This document shows, one piece after another, positions 1-9,499 of a stretch of 64,000 bases of DNA. The stretch lies in contig NZ_JAGFMD010000004.1 of NCBI RefSeq assembly GCF_017592825.1, positions 62,001 to 126,000 of the forward strand. The letters are read 5' to 3'. Under the pieces are notes generated by a model, which was not told where the DNA came from, did not search any database, and saw nothing but the letters and a program-made list of their open reading frames with translations. Each line of letters begins with the position of its first letter. Position 1 is the first letter of the stretch. The position numbers were made by a program, and so were the translations under genes. This DNA is from Roseivirga sp. E12. Lineage in GTDB: Bacteria; Bacteroidota; Bacteroidia; Cytophagales; Cyclobacteriaceae.

Positions 1-1
1 G

Positions 2-1996
2 CGTCTGTCAAAAGAAGTAAAGGCTATTATTCAGTCAATTCGCGATACTGCAAATCGCATCATGACATTGAACCCTGAAATTCCTAAAGAAGCTCAGGTG
101 GCACTTGAGAACATCGAAAAACCAAGTTTCTTGGTTCATTTCTTGTCATCTAACATCAATGCGGAACTAAAAGAAAAGCAAGAATTGCTTGAAATCAATG
201 ACGGTGTTGAGCGCGCAACCAGCCTTCTGCAACACTTGATGAAAGAAGTGCAAATGCTCGAATTGAAGCATGAGATTCAGAACAAGGTTCATTCTGATAT
301 CGATCAGCAGCAGCGTGATTATTTCCTTCGTCAACAAATGAAAGTGCTCCAAACCGAACTGGGTGATGGCGGCCCTGAGCAGGAAGTTGAAGCATTAAGA
401 AGAAAAGCAAAAGACAAGAATTGGCCAGAAAAAGTAGCCAAGCATTTCGATAAGGAATTAGACAAAATCCTTCGCATGAATCAAATGGCTGCAGAGTATC
501 CCGTGGCAATGAATTATGCAGAGCTTATGGTCGATTTACCATGGGGCGAATATTCTGAAGACAACTTAGACCTTAAGAGAGCGAAGAAGATATTGGAGGA
601 CGATCACTATGGCCTAGAAAAAGTTAAGGATCGGATTTTAGAATACTTGGCGGTACTAAAACTTAAGAATGATCTGAAGGGACCCATCCTCTGTCTTTAT
701 GGACCTCCGGGTGTTGGTAAAACCTCTCTGGGGCGTTCGATCGCCAAAGCCCTTGATCGCCAGTATGTCAGAATGTCACTTGGTGGTGTTCATGACGAGG
801 CCGAGATTCGAGGTCACAGGAAAACCTATATCGGGGCGATGCCGGGTAAGGTCATTCAAAATATTAAGAAGTCGAATTCTTCGAATCCTGTTTTTGTGTT
901 AGATGAAATCGATAAAGTGAACTCAAACTTTAGAGGGGACCCATCTTCCGCTTTGTTGGAGGTCTTAGATCCTGAGCAGAACCATGAGTTTACAGATAAC
1001 TACCTTGAGGTGGGCTATGATCTGTCAAAAGTACTTTTCATAGCTACTGCAAACTCTTTAGATACCATTCAGCCTGCGCTTAGAGATAGAATGGAGATCA
1101 TTGAAGTTTCAGGCTATACTATTGAAGAAAAGATCGAAATAGCCAAGAGGCACCTAATCCCTAAACAAAAGGCTGAGCATGGCTTAAAACCAAGAGATGT
1201 CTCTTTTGACAAGAAAGCTATTCAATTTATAGTGGAGGGATACACGCGTGAATCTGGAGTGAGAAGTCTCGAAAGAGTTGTCGGTTCAGTGATTAGAAGC
1301 GTAGCGAAGTCAATCGCACTTGAAGAGGAGTTCCCTAAAAAGATTACAACCGAATTCATCGAAAAAGTATTGGGTGGTCAAAGGTTCGATAAAGAGATTT
1401 ATAACGACAATAAGTACGCTGGCGTGGTTACAGGTTTGGCTTGGACGGCTGTCGGTGGAGAAATTCTTTTTATTGAGTCGAGCTTAAGTAGAGGTAAAGG
1501 CAAGCTTACACTTTCGGGTCAACTGGGAGATGTGATGAAAGAATCGGCAATGGCCGCTATTTCTTACCTCAAGTCTAATTCGGATGTCTATGGCATTAAT
1601 TATAAGGCTTTTGATAAGTATGATCTGCACATGCACGTTCCTGCTGGGGCAGTACCAAAAGATGGCCCTTCAGCAGGTATAACTATGCTAACCGCTTTGG
1701 CTTCGCTTTTTACACAAAGGAAGGTAAAGAATAAACTAGCCATGACTGGTGAGATTACCTTAAAAGGAAATGTGCTGCCGGTGGGTGGCATTAAGGAAAA
1801 AATCTTGGCGGCTAGAAGAGCAGGTATCAAGGAAATTATTCTCAGTAAGAGAAACGAAAAAGATATCAACGAAATCGATCAGCAGTACACGAAAGGATTG
1901 AGTTTTCATTTTGTAGAGAAGGCCAATGAAGTCTTGGATATTGCGCTGACCAATCAAAAAGTAGATAATCCGATCAAATTTGTAGTTGAGGACTAA
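2..1996 (+). CDS. lon: ATP-dependent protease Lon (5'-truncated by window)
   Basis: Lon is a cytoplasmic AAA+ serine protease that degrades misfolded and regulatory proteins. The reading frame is open from base 2, so the start lies outside the window and only the last part of the N-terminal substrate-binding domain is present. In order one sees a long helical region, an AAA+ module with Walker A GPPGVGKT (near 700-730) and Walker B VFVLDEIDK (near 890-915), then the protease domain with the catalytic Ser in DGPSAG (near 1660) and the Lys in GGIKEKIL (near 1790). A full family member has about 800 residues; about 660 are visible. It is followed after 34 bases by porQ and then hslU on the same strand, which suggests co-transcription. 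An internal ATG at 62 is not the true start because homology continues upstream of it. Confidence 0.97.
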   Translation, partial: RLSKEVKAIIQSIRDTANRIMTLNPEIPKEAQVALENIEKPSFLVHFLSSNINAELKEKQELLEINDGVERATSLLQHLMKEVQMLELKHEIQNKVHSDIDQQQRDYFLRQQMKVLQTELGDGGPEQEVEALRRKAKDKNWPEKVAKHFDKELDKILRMNQMAAEYPVAMNYAELMVDLPWGEYSEDNLDLKRAKKILEDDHYGLEKVKDRILEYLAVLKLKNDLKGPILCLYGPPGVGKTSLGRSIAKALDRQYVRMSLGGVHDEAEIRGHRKTYIGAMPGKVIQNIKKSNSSNPVFVLDEIDKVNSNFRGDPSSALLEVLDPEQNHEFTDNYLEVGYDLSKVLFIATANSLDTIQPALRDRMEIIEVSGYTIEEKIEIAKRHLIPKQKAEHGLKPRDVSFDKKAIQFIVEGYTRESGVRSLERVVGSVIRSVAKSIALEEEFPKKITTEFIEKVLGGQRFDKEIYNDNKYAGVVTGLAWTAVGGEILFIESSLSRGKGKLTLSGQLGDVMKESAMAAISYLKSNSDVYGINYKAFDKYDLHMHVPAGAVPKDGPSAGITMLTALASLFTQRKVKNKLAMTGEITLKGNVLPVGGIKEKILAARRAGIKEIILSKRNEKDINEIDQQYTKGLSFHFVEKANEVLDIALTNQKVDNPIKFVVED

Positions 1997-2030
1997 AATT
2001 CAGCGTATTTTCATTAGATATCCATTTTGA

Positions 2031-3056
2031 ATGAGGAAAACCCGTCTACTGCTGTGTGCACTTCTTTTTTTATGTTGGCAATTTGCCAATGCACAGCTTG
2101 GTGGTAGTCGTGCCTTTGAGTATCTGAACTTGCCCAATAATGCAAGAATAGCTGCCTTGGGAGGGTATAATATCACATCTGGTTGGTACGACCCTAGTCA
2201 GATAACTTCTAACCCCGCGATCTTGAACGACACCATGCAACATCAACTGGTGATTTCAAGACTGGGTTACTTTGCTGATATCTCTAATACCTCCCTGACT
2301 TATGTTACACCGATTAAGAAATATGGCACATGGGCATTTCATCTCGACTATCTCAACTATGGAGATATTCAGAGTTTCGATGAGGCGGGCTTTCTCAATG
2401 GTGATTTCAGTGTCAATGAGTATGCTTTTTCGGTTACAAATAGTCAGGAATTCGGTCCGTTTAGAGTCGGGGCTAACTTAAAGATTGCAGTATCTGACCT
2501 GGCCTCTTTCCAAGCATCGGCATTACTTCTTGATATCGGAGGAACATTTCTACATCCGGAAAGGGACCTTACAGTGGGCTTTGTAATTAAGAATATTGGT
2601 TTTTTGATTTCCGACTATACCGAAGAAAACCAAAGTCAGCTACCAACAGATATTCAATTGGGTATTTCTTATAAACCTGAGTTTATGCCCTTTAGGTTTT
2701 CAGTAACTGCAAGGAATTTGGTGCGTTCAGACGTTACTTTTTTCGATCCATCGACTAACGCGTTGTTTGGTCAAAGTGAAGAACCTGGTTTTGGAGAAGA
2801 GATATTTAGAAGGTTGGTATTTGGTGCCGAATTAATCGCCTCACCAAATTTTCAATTGAGGTTTGGTTATAACCATTTACTCAGACAAGAACTTAAGCTT
2901 GGAAATGCCAGTGGAGGAGCCGGCTTCTCGTTCGGCTTTATGTTCAAAGTAAAAAGATTTGAATTTGCCTACAGTAGGGCATTGTACCATACCGCTGGTG
3001 GCAGCAATACACTTCAGATGAATTTGAATCTGAATGGTATTATAAACAAGAATTGA
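2031..3056 (+). CDS. porQ: Type IX secretion system outer membrane protein PorQ-like
   Basis: The 341-residue protein starts with a signal peptide (basic MRKTR, then a hydrophobic stretch, with a likely cleavage after AQ near residue 22). The rest is a PorV/PorQ-type beta-barrel with alternating hydrophobic strands, an early LPNNARIAALGGYN segment and a C-terminal barrel strand ending in LNLNGIINKN. PorQ is an accessory outer-membrane protein of type IX secretion, linked in Porphyromonas to attachment of cargo to anionic lipopolysaccharide. It is specific to Bacteroidota and is one of the best taxonomic markers in this window. The gene sits between two AAA+ protease genes, ending one base before hslU begins, so the three are probably one operon. 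Assignment to PorQ rather than another PorV-like barrel rests on the N-terminal motif and length. Confidence 0.85.
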   Translation: MRKTRLLLCALLFLCWQFANAQLGGSRAFEYLNLPNNARIAALGGYNITSGWYDPSQITSNPAILNDTMQHQLVISRLGYFADISNTSLTYVTPIKKYGTWAFHLDYLNYGDIQSFDEAGFLNGDFSVNEYAFSVTNSQEFGPFRVGANLKIAVSDLASFQASALLLDIGGTFLHPERDLTVGFVIKNIGFLISDYTEENQSQLPTDIQLGISYKPEFMPFRFSVTARNLVRSDVTFFDPSTNALFGQSEEPGFGEEIFRRLVFGAELIASPNFQLRFGYNHLLRQELKLGNASGGAGFSFGFMFKVKRFEFAYSRALYHTAGGSNTLQMNLNLNGIINKN

Positions 3057-3057
3057 A

Positions 3058-4449
3058 ATGATTGATAAGAGTTATTTGACCCCAAGGCAGATTGTTGCCG
3101 AACTTGATAAATACATCATTGGACAAGCTGATGCTAAAAAGAATGTAGCCATTGCATTGAGAAATCGTTGGAGACGAATGCATGTGCAATCAGAAATCCA
3201 GAAAGAAATAGTGCCGAACAACATCCTTATGATTGGTGCAACAGGTGTAGGTAAGACTGAGATTGCCAGAAGGCTGGCGAACATAGCCGATGCACCTTTC
3301 ACCAAAGTGGAAGCTTCAAAGTTTACCGAAGTGGGTTATGTTGGACGAGATGTGGAGAGTATGGTTCGCGACTTAGTTGAGCAGTCTGTGAACCTAGTAA
3401 AACATTCTAAAAAGGAAGAAGTAAAGGAGAAGGCAGAACAGGCCGTAGAAGACATCATTCTAGATGCACTGATTCCTCCAGTGCGTTCAGTGAAGCCTAA
3501 TGCAGGTTTCCAAACTGATGACAAAGAAGCTTCTCAGATGAGCGACAGCGAGTTGAATGAGAAGACACGTGAGCGTTTTAGAGCTAAGATCAGGTCTGGT
3601 GAAATTGATGATCGCAAGATTGAGATTTCAATTCAAGCCTCATCAAATGGCTTGGGCATGGTAGGAGGAGGCATGGACGAAATGTCCATGATCAACCTGC
3701 AAGACATGATCAGCAACGTAATGCCCAAGAAGCAAAAGAAACGTAAGGTTACTATTGCCGAAGCCAAGAAGCTGCTTATTGAAGAGGAGAGTGCAAAGCT
3801 CATCGATATGGATGAGGTAAAAGAAGAAGCCATTACTAAAGCAGAAAATACCGGAATTATCTTTATCGATGAGATTGATAAGATAGCCGCAGGTTCAGGT
3901 AAAGGAGGTAGCAGCGGACCTGACGTGAGCCGTCAAGGGGTTCAGAGAGACCTTCTTCCTATTGTTGAAGGAAGTGCTGTAAATACCAAACATGGAGTTA
4001 TAAAGACAGACCATATCCTCTTTGTTGCGGCCGGAGCATTTCATGTAGCTAAACCGTCAGATTTAATCCCTGAACTGCAGGGTAGATTCCCAATTCGCGT
4101 GGAACTCAATAGCCTGACAGAAGATGATTTCTATCGCATATTGAAAGAACCAAAAAACGCATTGACCAAGCAATATGAGGCTTTGATCGATTCAGAGGGG
4201 GTATCATTAGACTTTACGGATGAAGCATTACATGAACTGGCCAGATTGGCATTTCAAATCAATGCTGAAGTTGAGAATATTGGGGCGAGGAGACTTCATA
4301 CAGTGATGAGTAAGCTGTTGAACGATATTTTGTTCGATATCCCAGAGCAGATTCCGCCTAACGCGAAGGTGTCAATTACTAAAGAGATGGTCAATGATCG
4401 CTTAAGCGGATTGATTGAAGACAAAGATTTGAGCGAATTTATGCTCTAG
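3058..4449 (+). CDS. hslU: ATP-dependent protease ATPase subunit HslU
   Basis: HslU (ClpY) is the AAA+ unfoldase that feeds substrates to the HslV peptidase in the cytoplasm. The 463-residue protein has the typical start (LTPRQIVAELDKYIIGQ), Walker A GATGVGKT near residues 61-68, the pore motif KFTEVGYVGRDVE, a variable intermediate domain (about residues 110-250, Lys/Glu rich), Walker B GIIFIDEIDKIA near 264-275 and the sensor-2 region NIGARRLHTV. Length matches the family. No hslV is present in the window, so the peptidase partner must be encoded elsewhere. The end overlaps the converging sixA-like gene by 11 bases. Confidence 0.97.
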   Translation: MIDKSYLTPRQIVAELDKYIIGQADAKKNVAIALRNRWRRMHVQSEIQKEIVPNNILMIGATGVGKTEIARRLANIADAPFTKVEASKFTEVGYVGRDVESMVRDLVEQSVNLVKHSKKEEVKEKAEQAVEDIILDALIPPVRSVKPNAGFQTDDKEASQMSDSELNEKTRERFRAKIRSGEIDDRKIEISIQASSNGLGMVGGGMDEMSMINLQDMISNVMPKKQKKRKVTIAEAKKLLIEEESAKLIDMDEVKEEAITKAENTGIIFIDEIDKIAAGSGKGGSSGPDVSRQGVQRDLLPIVEGSAVNTKHGVIKTDHILFVAAGAFHVAKPSDLIPELQGRFPIRVELNSLTEDDFYRILKEPKNALTKQYEALIDSEGVSLDFTDEALHELARLAFQINAEVENIGARRLHTVMSKLLNDILFDIPEQIPPNAKVSITKEMVNDRLSGLIEDKDLSEFML

Positions 4450-4933
4450 ACTTAGGGAAGTCGTAGTAAAACTTTTCTCCCTGAGTATTTAAAATCTGTT
4501 GCCATGAGCCTATGTTAAACGCTATACCACATGCCGCACAGGTAGGTAGATTATAGAGGTTAAAGTCTGAAAGGTCACCAATCAATGATGTCAGCCCTGG
4601 ATTATGACCAAAAATCATAAGGTTGTCAACGCTATCATCAACAACTGAAATAACCTCTTTGAGGGTTGAAGTACCAGCATGGTAGAATCGCTCATCATCG
4701 AGAAACTTTTCATCGGCAATGCTTAGCGTTTCGGCAAAACCCTTGGCGGTTGTCCAGGCTCTTTCTGCCGGTGATGCAATGATCAAGTCTACTTGATAAC
4801 CTGTTTCTAGAAATCGTTTTGCCATATCGGGTAAGTCTCTTTTGCCCCTATTGTTGAGGGGGCGATCAAAGTCTGAGAGGTAGGGAGAATCCCAGCTCGA
4901 TTTGGCGTGACGTACGATAAATAGCCTTTTCAT
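4439..4933 (-). CDS. Histidine phosphatase family protein (SixA-like)
   Basis: This 164-residue protein belongs to the phosphoglycerate-mutase-like histidine phosphatases, SixA branch. The catalytic RHA motif is at the very N-terminus (MKRLFIVRHAKSSWD), followed by RPLNNRG, the second Arg in SPAERAWTTA, and the second catalytic His in FGHNPGLT. In E. coli SixA dephosphorylates phosphohistidine proteins; substrates in Bacteroidota are unknown. I chose the ATG at 4933 because it places RHA at the usual distance from the start; an upstream in-frame start at 4957 would add eight non-conserved residues and run into a strong inverted repeat. It is convergent with hslU and divergent from the cold-shock gene. 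Confidence 0.88.
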   Translation of the reverse strand: MKRLFIVRHAKSSWDSPYLSDFDRPLNNRGKRDLPDMAKRFLETGYQVDLIIASPAERAWTTAKGFAETLSIADEKFLDDERFYHAGTSTLKEVISVVDDSVDNLMIFGHNPGLTSLIGDLSDFNLYNLPTCAACGIAFNIGSWQQILNTQGEKFYYDFPKSRA

Positions 4934-4948
4934 AGCTCTAGTTATGGT

Positions 4949-4980
4949 AAGTCCCAAACTAATTATTAGTTTTGGGACTT
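4949..4980 (+). promoter_or_regulatory. Strong inverted repeat ahead of the cold-shock gene (attenuator or terminator-like)
   Basis: AAGTCCCAAA at 4949-4958 is exactly complementary to TTTGGGACTT at 4971-4980, and the inner ACTAA/TTAGT extends the stem. A T-rich run follows on the plus strand. It lies between two divergent genes, 33 bases before the cold-shock ATG. It could end read-through from hslU, act as a leader hairpin of the cold-shock mRNA, or be an operator; the sequence alone does not decide. Confidence 0.55.
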
Positions 4981-5013
4981 TATTTATTTTATAATCTTTT
5001 AATACAAATTACA

Positions 5014-5205
5014 ATGAAAACAGGTACCGTAAAATTCTTCAATGATGAGAAAGGCTTCGGCTTCATCGTTGATGACGAAAATGGAGCTGACGTATTCGTT
5101 CACGTTTCAGGTACAATTGACGAAATCACCAAAGGTGATTCAGTGTCTTTCGAGATTGCTGACGGTAAGAAAGGACCTAATGCAGTAGACGTCAGAAAAA
5201 TATAA
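5014..5205 (+). CDS. Cold-shock domain protein (CspA family)
   Basis: A 63-residue single cold-shock domain (OB fold) binding single-stranded RNA/DNA in the cytoplasm, acting as an RNA chaperone. The RNP1 motif KGFGFI and RNP2 motif VFVHVS are both present, and the start TGTVKFFNDEKGFGFI is canonical. The ATG at 5014 gives the usual start MKTGTVKFF; an upstream in-frame ATG at 4972 would add 14 residues that fall inside the inverted repeat and is unlikely. The gene stands alone, with a hairpin in front and a clear terminator behind, as expected for a highly expressed monocistronic gene. Confidence 0.96.
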   Translation: MKTGTVKFFNDEKGFGFIVDDENGADVFVHVSGTIDEITKGDSVSFEIADGKKGPNAVDVRKI

Positions 5206-5233
5206 TTACAAGAGTTATAGATTTTTGATTACC

Positions 5234-5259
5234 AACCCCGGCTTTAGTCGGGGTTTTTT
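5234..5259 (+). terminator. Rho-independent terminator of the cold-shock gene
   Basis: Stem AACCCCG (5234-5240) pairs with CGGGGTT (5249-5255) around an eight-base loop and is followed by a run of T. It starts 28 bases after the cold-shock stop codon and precedes the end of the converging reductase gene. Confidence 0.85.
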
Positions 5260-5272
5260 ATTTAGACGACTT

Positions 5273-6226
5273 CTAGTTGTTCCAGAGACTCTCAGCAGTA
5301 TAATAACCACCATCTCTTTCCCAGAATTTTCCGTCTAAGAAGCGATAACCTTTGTCTAAGCCATTAACCTGGTTCATTTCATCCTCACTTAATTCAATTT
5401 CAGCGGAAGCTAAATTCTGTTTCAACCGAGAAGGATTAACCGATTTCGGAATAACGCAGGTGCCTCTAGCCTCAGCCCACTTGATCAAGATTTGTGCAGG
5501 GTGAACGCCATGATTGTTTGCTACTGATTTGAGTACCTCATTTTCAAACATATCTGGCTCATCGCTGCCTTTCATACCGGCAGATCTATCCCTAGACCCT
5601 AGGGGGGAATAAGCGGTATAAAGGACTTGATTGTCATTGCAGAATTGAACTAAGTCATTCTGCGCTAGTAAAGGATGTGATTCTACCTGATTCATTTCAG
5701 GAATTATCTTGGCCGTTTCTATCAGCTTTTGCAGCTTAGGAATATTGAAGTTGGAGACACCAATATGTTTCACCAAGCCTTTGTCTACTAGTGCTTCCAT
5801 GGCTTTCCATGTATCAGCTATAGGATAGTCCTCTATAGGTGCGAAACCACTGGCATCTTCTGAAAAAACAACTCCAGGCTGATGGGCGATCGGCCAATGA
5901 ATTAGGTAGAGGTCAAGATAGTCGAGCTGCAAAGCGTCTAATGACTCTCTAACTGCTTTTTCAACATCTTGTGGTGCATGAAACGAATTCCAAAGCTTGG
6001 AGGTGATGAATAAATCCTCACGACTCACGTCCCCATCAGCAAATGCTTCCTGAAAAGCCTGTCCAATTTCATTTTCGTTTTGATAAATCCAAGCACAATC
6101 AATATGTCGATAGCCAATCTTAATGGCGTCTCTTACAGCTTGACCTACTTCTCCAGGCTCCGATTTCCACGTTCCAAGCCCTATTGCATCTATTTTATCT
6201 CCGTTTCTGAAGGTGAGTCTATTCAT
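5273..6226 (-). CDS. Aldo/keto reductase
   Basis: A 317-residue NADPH-dependent aldo/keto reductase of the (alpha/beta)8 barrel superfamily. The catalytic tetrad is visible: Asp and Tyr in HIDCAWIYQNENEIG, Lys in ITSKLWN and His in YLIHWP. The NADP-binding C-terminal part VIPKSVNPSRLKQN is also present. Length and motif order are standard for the AKR superfamily, close to the alcohol/aldose reductase type. The substrate cannot be told from sequence. It is transcribed alone, convergent with the cold-shock gene. Confidence 0.93.
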   Translation of the reverse strand: MNRLTFRNGDKIDAIGLGTWKSEPGEVGQAVRDAIKIGYRHIDCAWIYQNENEIGQAFQEAFADGDVSREDLFITSKLWNSFHAPQDVEKAVRESLDALQLDYLDLYLIHWPIAHQPGVVFSEDASGFAPIEDYPIADTWKAMEALVDKGLVKHIGVSNFNIPKLQKLIETAKIIPEMNQVESHPLLAQNDLVQFCNDNQVLYTAYSPLGSRDRSAGMKGSDEPDMFENEVLKSVANNHGVHPAQILIKWAEARGTCVIPKSVNPSRLKQNLASAEIELSEDEMNQVNGLDKGYRFLDGKFWERDGGYYTAESLWNN

Positions 6227-6287
6227 TCTTAATTGACTTTTGTGATAACGTCAAGCTACTAAGAATTATGAGTTCATACAATCATGT

Positions 6288-8945
6288 TTACTCGCTTCGG
6301 AGCACTTTTGTCGGATTGACCAAAGCGACTTTGATACCTTGGTAACTGACTGTAATGAAAACCAGTAAAACGGTAATAGATCCTGCAAGTAAGAAGGCCA
6401 AAATACCAATGTCAATATGATAGGCAAAGTTGCTGAGCCAAGCTCTCAATGCGAAATAAGCGATAGGGGAGCCTATTACAAAGGCGAGCATGATCAGCAG
6501 CAAAAAGTCTTTCGCAAAAACCGTAATGATGCTCGGTAACGAGGCGCCAAGCACCTTGCGTATGCTCATTTCTTTACTTCTCTGATTGACTACATAAGTT
6601 GCCAAGCCGAAGAGACCTGTACAAGACATGATAATGGCAATCAACGTGAAGATATCAAAAACAGAAGTTGACGCCTGATCTGCCTCGTATTGTCGTTCAA
6701 GATTGTCATCTAAAAAGGAGTATTTGAAAGGCTGCTCGGTAAGCCCTTCCCACTTGGCTTGAACTTGATCAACAGTTGCTGTGATGTCGCCTTGATTCAA
6801 CCGAAGTACGGTCACACTAGGGGTGAAATTACTGAGCCCATAAAACATAAAAATGGGGCCTATTTCAGAGTGGAGAGAGTAGAAATTATAGTCTTTCACA
6901 ACGCCAATGATTGTGAACTCGAAAGTAGGTGCATTGGGGTTATTATTACTCAGAAACTTCATACCGATGGGGTCTTCAACACCCATGGCCTTGACCGTGG
7001 CTTCGTTTACAATAACCTTTAGGGAGTCATTGTACTGTCGGTCGAAATTTCGACCCATAACAATATCGAATTCCATGGTTTCAATGTACTCCTGATTAGC
7101 ACTTAAGGTGTTGCCGCGAACTGCCCCGACATCGGAATCATCTACGTAAAAGACGCCACTGCCCATGAATTCACCGGGAATGAAAGTAGAGCCACCAGCT
7201 TTCTGCACGGTACTGAGTTGAGAAACCTCATTGTAAAAAGCGTTGTAATTGGTGCCTAAACCTCCCGTTTGATGGATCACCATCAGATTGTCTTTGTTGA
7301 AACCTAGGTCTTTGTTAGTCAAATATTTCATTTGCTGACTCACGATTATTGACCCAGAGATCATAAAAATGGAAATGACGAACTGCAAGGTGATAAGTCC
7401 GTTCCGGAGCCAGATTCCTTTACTACTGTTTTTATAACTCCCTTTTAACACTTTGGAAGGCTGTAAAGCCGAAATGACAAGGGCGGGGTAAAACCCCGAA
7501 ACAATCCCAATAATTAAGATAAATGCGATGAGCATTACCAAAGCGATGGGTTGAATGATGGTGCCGAAGTCTAGTGAGGTGCCAAGGATTCGATTGAACT
7601 GAGGTATGCCGATAAATACCAAACCAATGGAAATTACCGAGGCGATCAAACAGATGAATATAGACTCTGTAAGAAACTGAGAAATCAATGCCGATCGTTG
7701 CGAACCCATCACTTTGCGTATACCTACTTCTTTGGCCCTTTCGGTAGATCGAGCTATGGATAGGTTTACAAAATTGATACTCGAAATAGTCAGGATGATG
7801 AGTGCTACGACTGAGATAATATAGACATATACAATATCGCTATTGGGCTCTACCTCGACATCGAGCTGCGACTCCAGATGGATAGACTCAATGGGTTGTA
7901 GAAAATAGTTGTATTGATGCCCTTTTTCTTTCCAGTCTGAACCAGAGGTTTGAGCTATACTGGCCCCACCATAAGTGTCTACTAGCGAAGAAAATTCTTT
8001 TTCGAAGGACACTGGGTCGACCCCCTCTTTCAGTTTAAGGTAGGTATATACCCATGGGTTAACCCAGCTTTGTATGTCAATAGCATTGTTCAGTTGCGGT
8101 ACAGATCTAGTGGAGCCCAATAGGTCAAAATGGATATGCGAATTGGCTGGAATGTCCTTAATCACTCCTGTAACCCTTCGCGTGCCATTATTAACGTTCA
8201 GGATTTTATCTACTGCATCGGTTGTACCAAAGTACCTCATGGCGGTGGACTCTGTCAGAACCACATCCGTTGGATTGTTCAGGGCATTGTCACCATCGCC
8301 AACAATGAACTCATGTGAGAATACTTTGAAGAAGAGTGAGTCACCGAAAAGGAATTTCGTCTCTAAAAAGGTTCGATCGTTATCTGGAAAACCTATCGGA
8401 ACTTCATTGGTAAAGAATAGCCGATGAAGCCTAGTGACCGCTTCCACTTGTGGGTAGTTCTCCCTTAAAGTAGGTGCCAACATAATGGATGAGGTTCCGA
8501 AAGTCTTTACTCTTCCAGGATAGACCCTTTCTAGTGCAGCTCTATATACCCGGTCACTATCTTGAAAGAATTTGTCATATGAAGTCTCATAGTTTACGTA
8601 GATGGCGATCAGCATGACACTGGCTATGCCTATAGATAGGCCTAGAATATTGATAGAAGCATATACCTTATTCTTCTTAAGGTTTCTATACGATATTTTG
8701 AGGTGATTCCCTGTCATCATGATCCTAGCGTGCTGTTTGGTTCGTTTAAAAAGGTGAGGTCGAAATAACCGGATGACCTCTATCCAATAGATGAGTTTTG
8801 CCTTTGTTAAGCCTTTTTGATCAATGTTATCTTCAAATTGCTCTTCAAGATCTCCTGCCAATTCATTCCACCATTGGTCATCAATAAACCGCTCAAGGAG
8901 TCTTTGTGCCCTTTTTGGTGGTGAATGACTCGGATTCTTTTCCAT
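6288..8945 (-). CDS. ABC transporter permease (MacB/FtsX type) with N-terminal prefix domain
   Basis: An inner-membrane protein of about 885 residues. The N-terminal soluble segment (PPKRAQRLLERF... DLEEQF) is the permease-prefix domain common in Bacteroidota and Acidobacteria. It is followed by two tandem MacB_PCD plus FtsX units: a first TM segment near ISYRNLKKNKVYASINILGLSIGIA, a large periplasmic domain, three TMs, then a second copy ending in VNPTKVLRSE. Such proteins lack their own ATPase and need a separate MacB-like ATP-binding protein, which is not adjacent. I chose the ATG at 8945, which overlaps the stop of the PadR gene by one base (TAATG); an alternative start is at 8981. Co-transcription with a PadR regulator is typical for this family. 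Confidence 0.9.
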   Translation of the reverse strand: MEKNPSHSPPKRAQRLLERFIDDQWWNELAGDLEEQFEDNIDQKGLTKAKLIYWIEVIRLFRPHLFKRTKQHARIMMTGNHLKISYRNLKKNKVYASINILGLSIGIASVMLIAIYVNYETSYDKFFQDSDRVYRAALERVYPGRVKTFGTSSIMLAPTLRENYPQVEAVTRLHRLFFTNEVPIGFPDNDRTFLETKFLFGDSLFFKVFSHEFIVGDGDNALNNPTDVVLTESTAMRYFGTTDAVDKILNVNNGTRRVTGVIKDIPANSHIHFDLLGSTRSVPQLNNAIDIQSWVNPWVYTYLKLKEGVDPVSFEKEFSSLVDTYGGASIAQTSGSDWKEKGHQYNYFLQPIESIHLESQLDVEVEPNSDIVYVYIISVVALIILTISSINFVNLSIARSTERAKEVGIRKVMGSQRSALISQFLTESIFICLIASVISIGLVFIGIPQFNRILGTSLDFGTIIQPIALVMLIAFILIIGIVSGFYPALVISALQPSKVLKGSYKNSSKGIWLRNGLITLQFVISIFMISGSIIVSQQMKYLTNKDLGFNKDNLMVIHQTGGLGTNYNAFYNEVSQLSTVQKAGGSTFIPGEFMGSGVFYVDDSDVGAVRGNTLSANQEYIETMEFDIVMGRNFDRQYNDSLKVIVNEATVKAMGVEDPIGMKFLSNNNPNAPTFEFTIIGVVKDYNFYSLHSEIGPIFMFYGLSNFTPSVTVLRLNQGDITATVDQVQAKWEGLTEQPFKYSFLDDNLERQYEADQASTSVFDIFTLIAIIMSCTGLFGLATYVVNQRSKEMSIRKVLGASLPSIITVFAKDFLLLIMLAFVIGSPIAYFALRAWLSNFAYHIDIGILAFLLAGSITVLLVFITVSYQGIKVALVNPTKVLRSE

Positions 8946-9274
8946 TAGAAGGAAGGTTTGTTTGTCGCTAACCTGTTCCACATGGCCTGTCGAGTTTCTT
9001 GAATCTGTTGAATGTTGCCATAGCCTTTTGCCGTGAGGCTGTAGAGCCGTTTGCTTCGACCTCCTCGTTTTTCAGAGGCTCCTCCCATAGCAGATTTTAA
9101 CAATCCCTTGTTTTCAAGGCGATAGAGTATTGTGTGAATCGTGCCGAGTGACCAATTTAGGTTTGCTTGGTCTTTAATTTCCTTTTGAATGCCGTAGGCA
9201 TAGGCCTCTGGTTCAAGGCTTCCGACACTTAAGAGCACAATCTCTTCCTGGCTGCTAATAGTTTCTTGGGTCAT
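8945..9274 (-). CDS. PadR family transcriptional regulator
   Basis: A 109-residue winged-helix DNA-binding protein. The PadR signature is clear: ILLSVG-like opening, AYGIQKEI, TIHTILYRLENKGLL (recognition helix), a basic loop EKRGGRSKRLYSLTAKG, and a short C-terminal helix. PadR proteins are usually repressors that sense small molecules or envelope stress. The start at 9274 (MTQETISS) is preferred to 9304 because the extra ten residues are not typical. It is the first gene of a two-gene unit with the large permease and probably controls it. Confidence 0.92.
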   Translation of the reverse strand: MTQETISSQEEIVLLSVGSLEPEAYAYGIQKEIKDQANLNWSLGTIHTILYRLENKGLLKSAMGGASEKRGGRSKRLYSLTAKGYGNIQQIQETRQAMWNRLATNKPSF

Positions 9275-9499
9275 CAACTGATTTGTTTTCTGTATACAAA
9301 ACAAATAATGTCAATATTCACGAGAATGGCAAAGAGAAGGTTTCGATACTATACCTTTTAATAAAAATGTCATGCGCTCTACTTTGGATCTAATTGAGGT
9401 CAGATCCGTGTTTGTAGACTGTGAAAGTAGAATTTCGGTTTAATTCTAAATAGACATGATATGAGTGCGAGCATCAAATTTGTCGGTAGGTTTTAAGCT

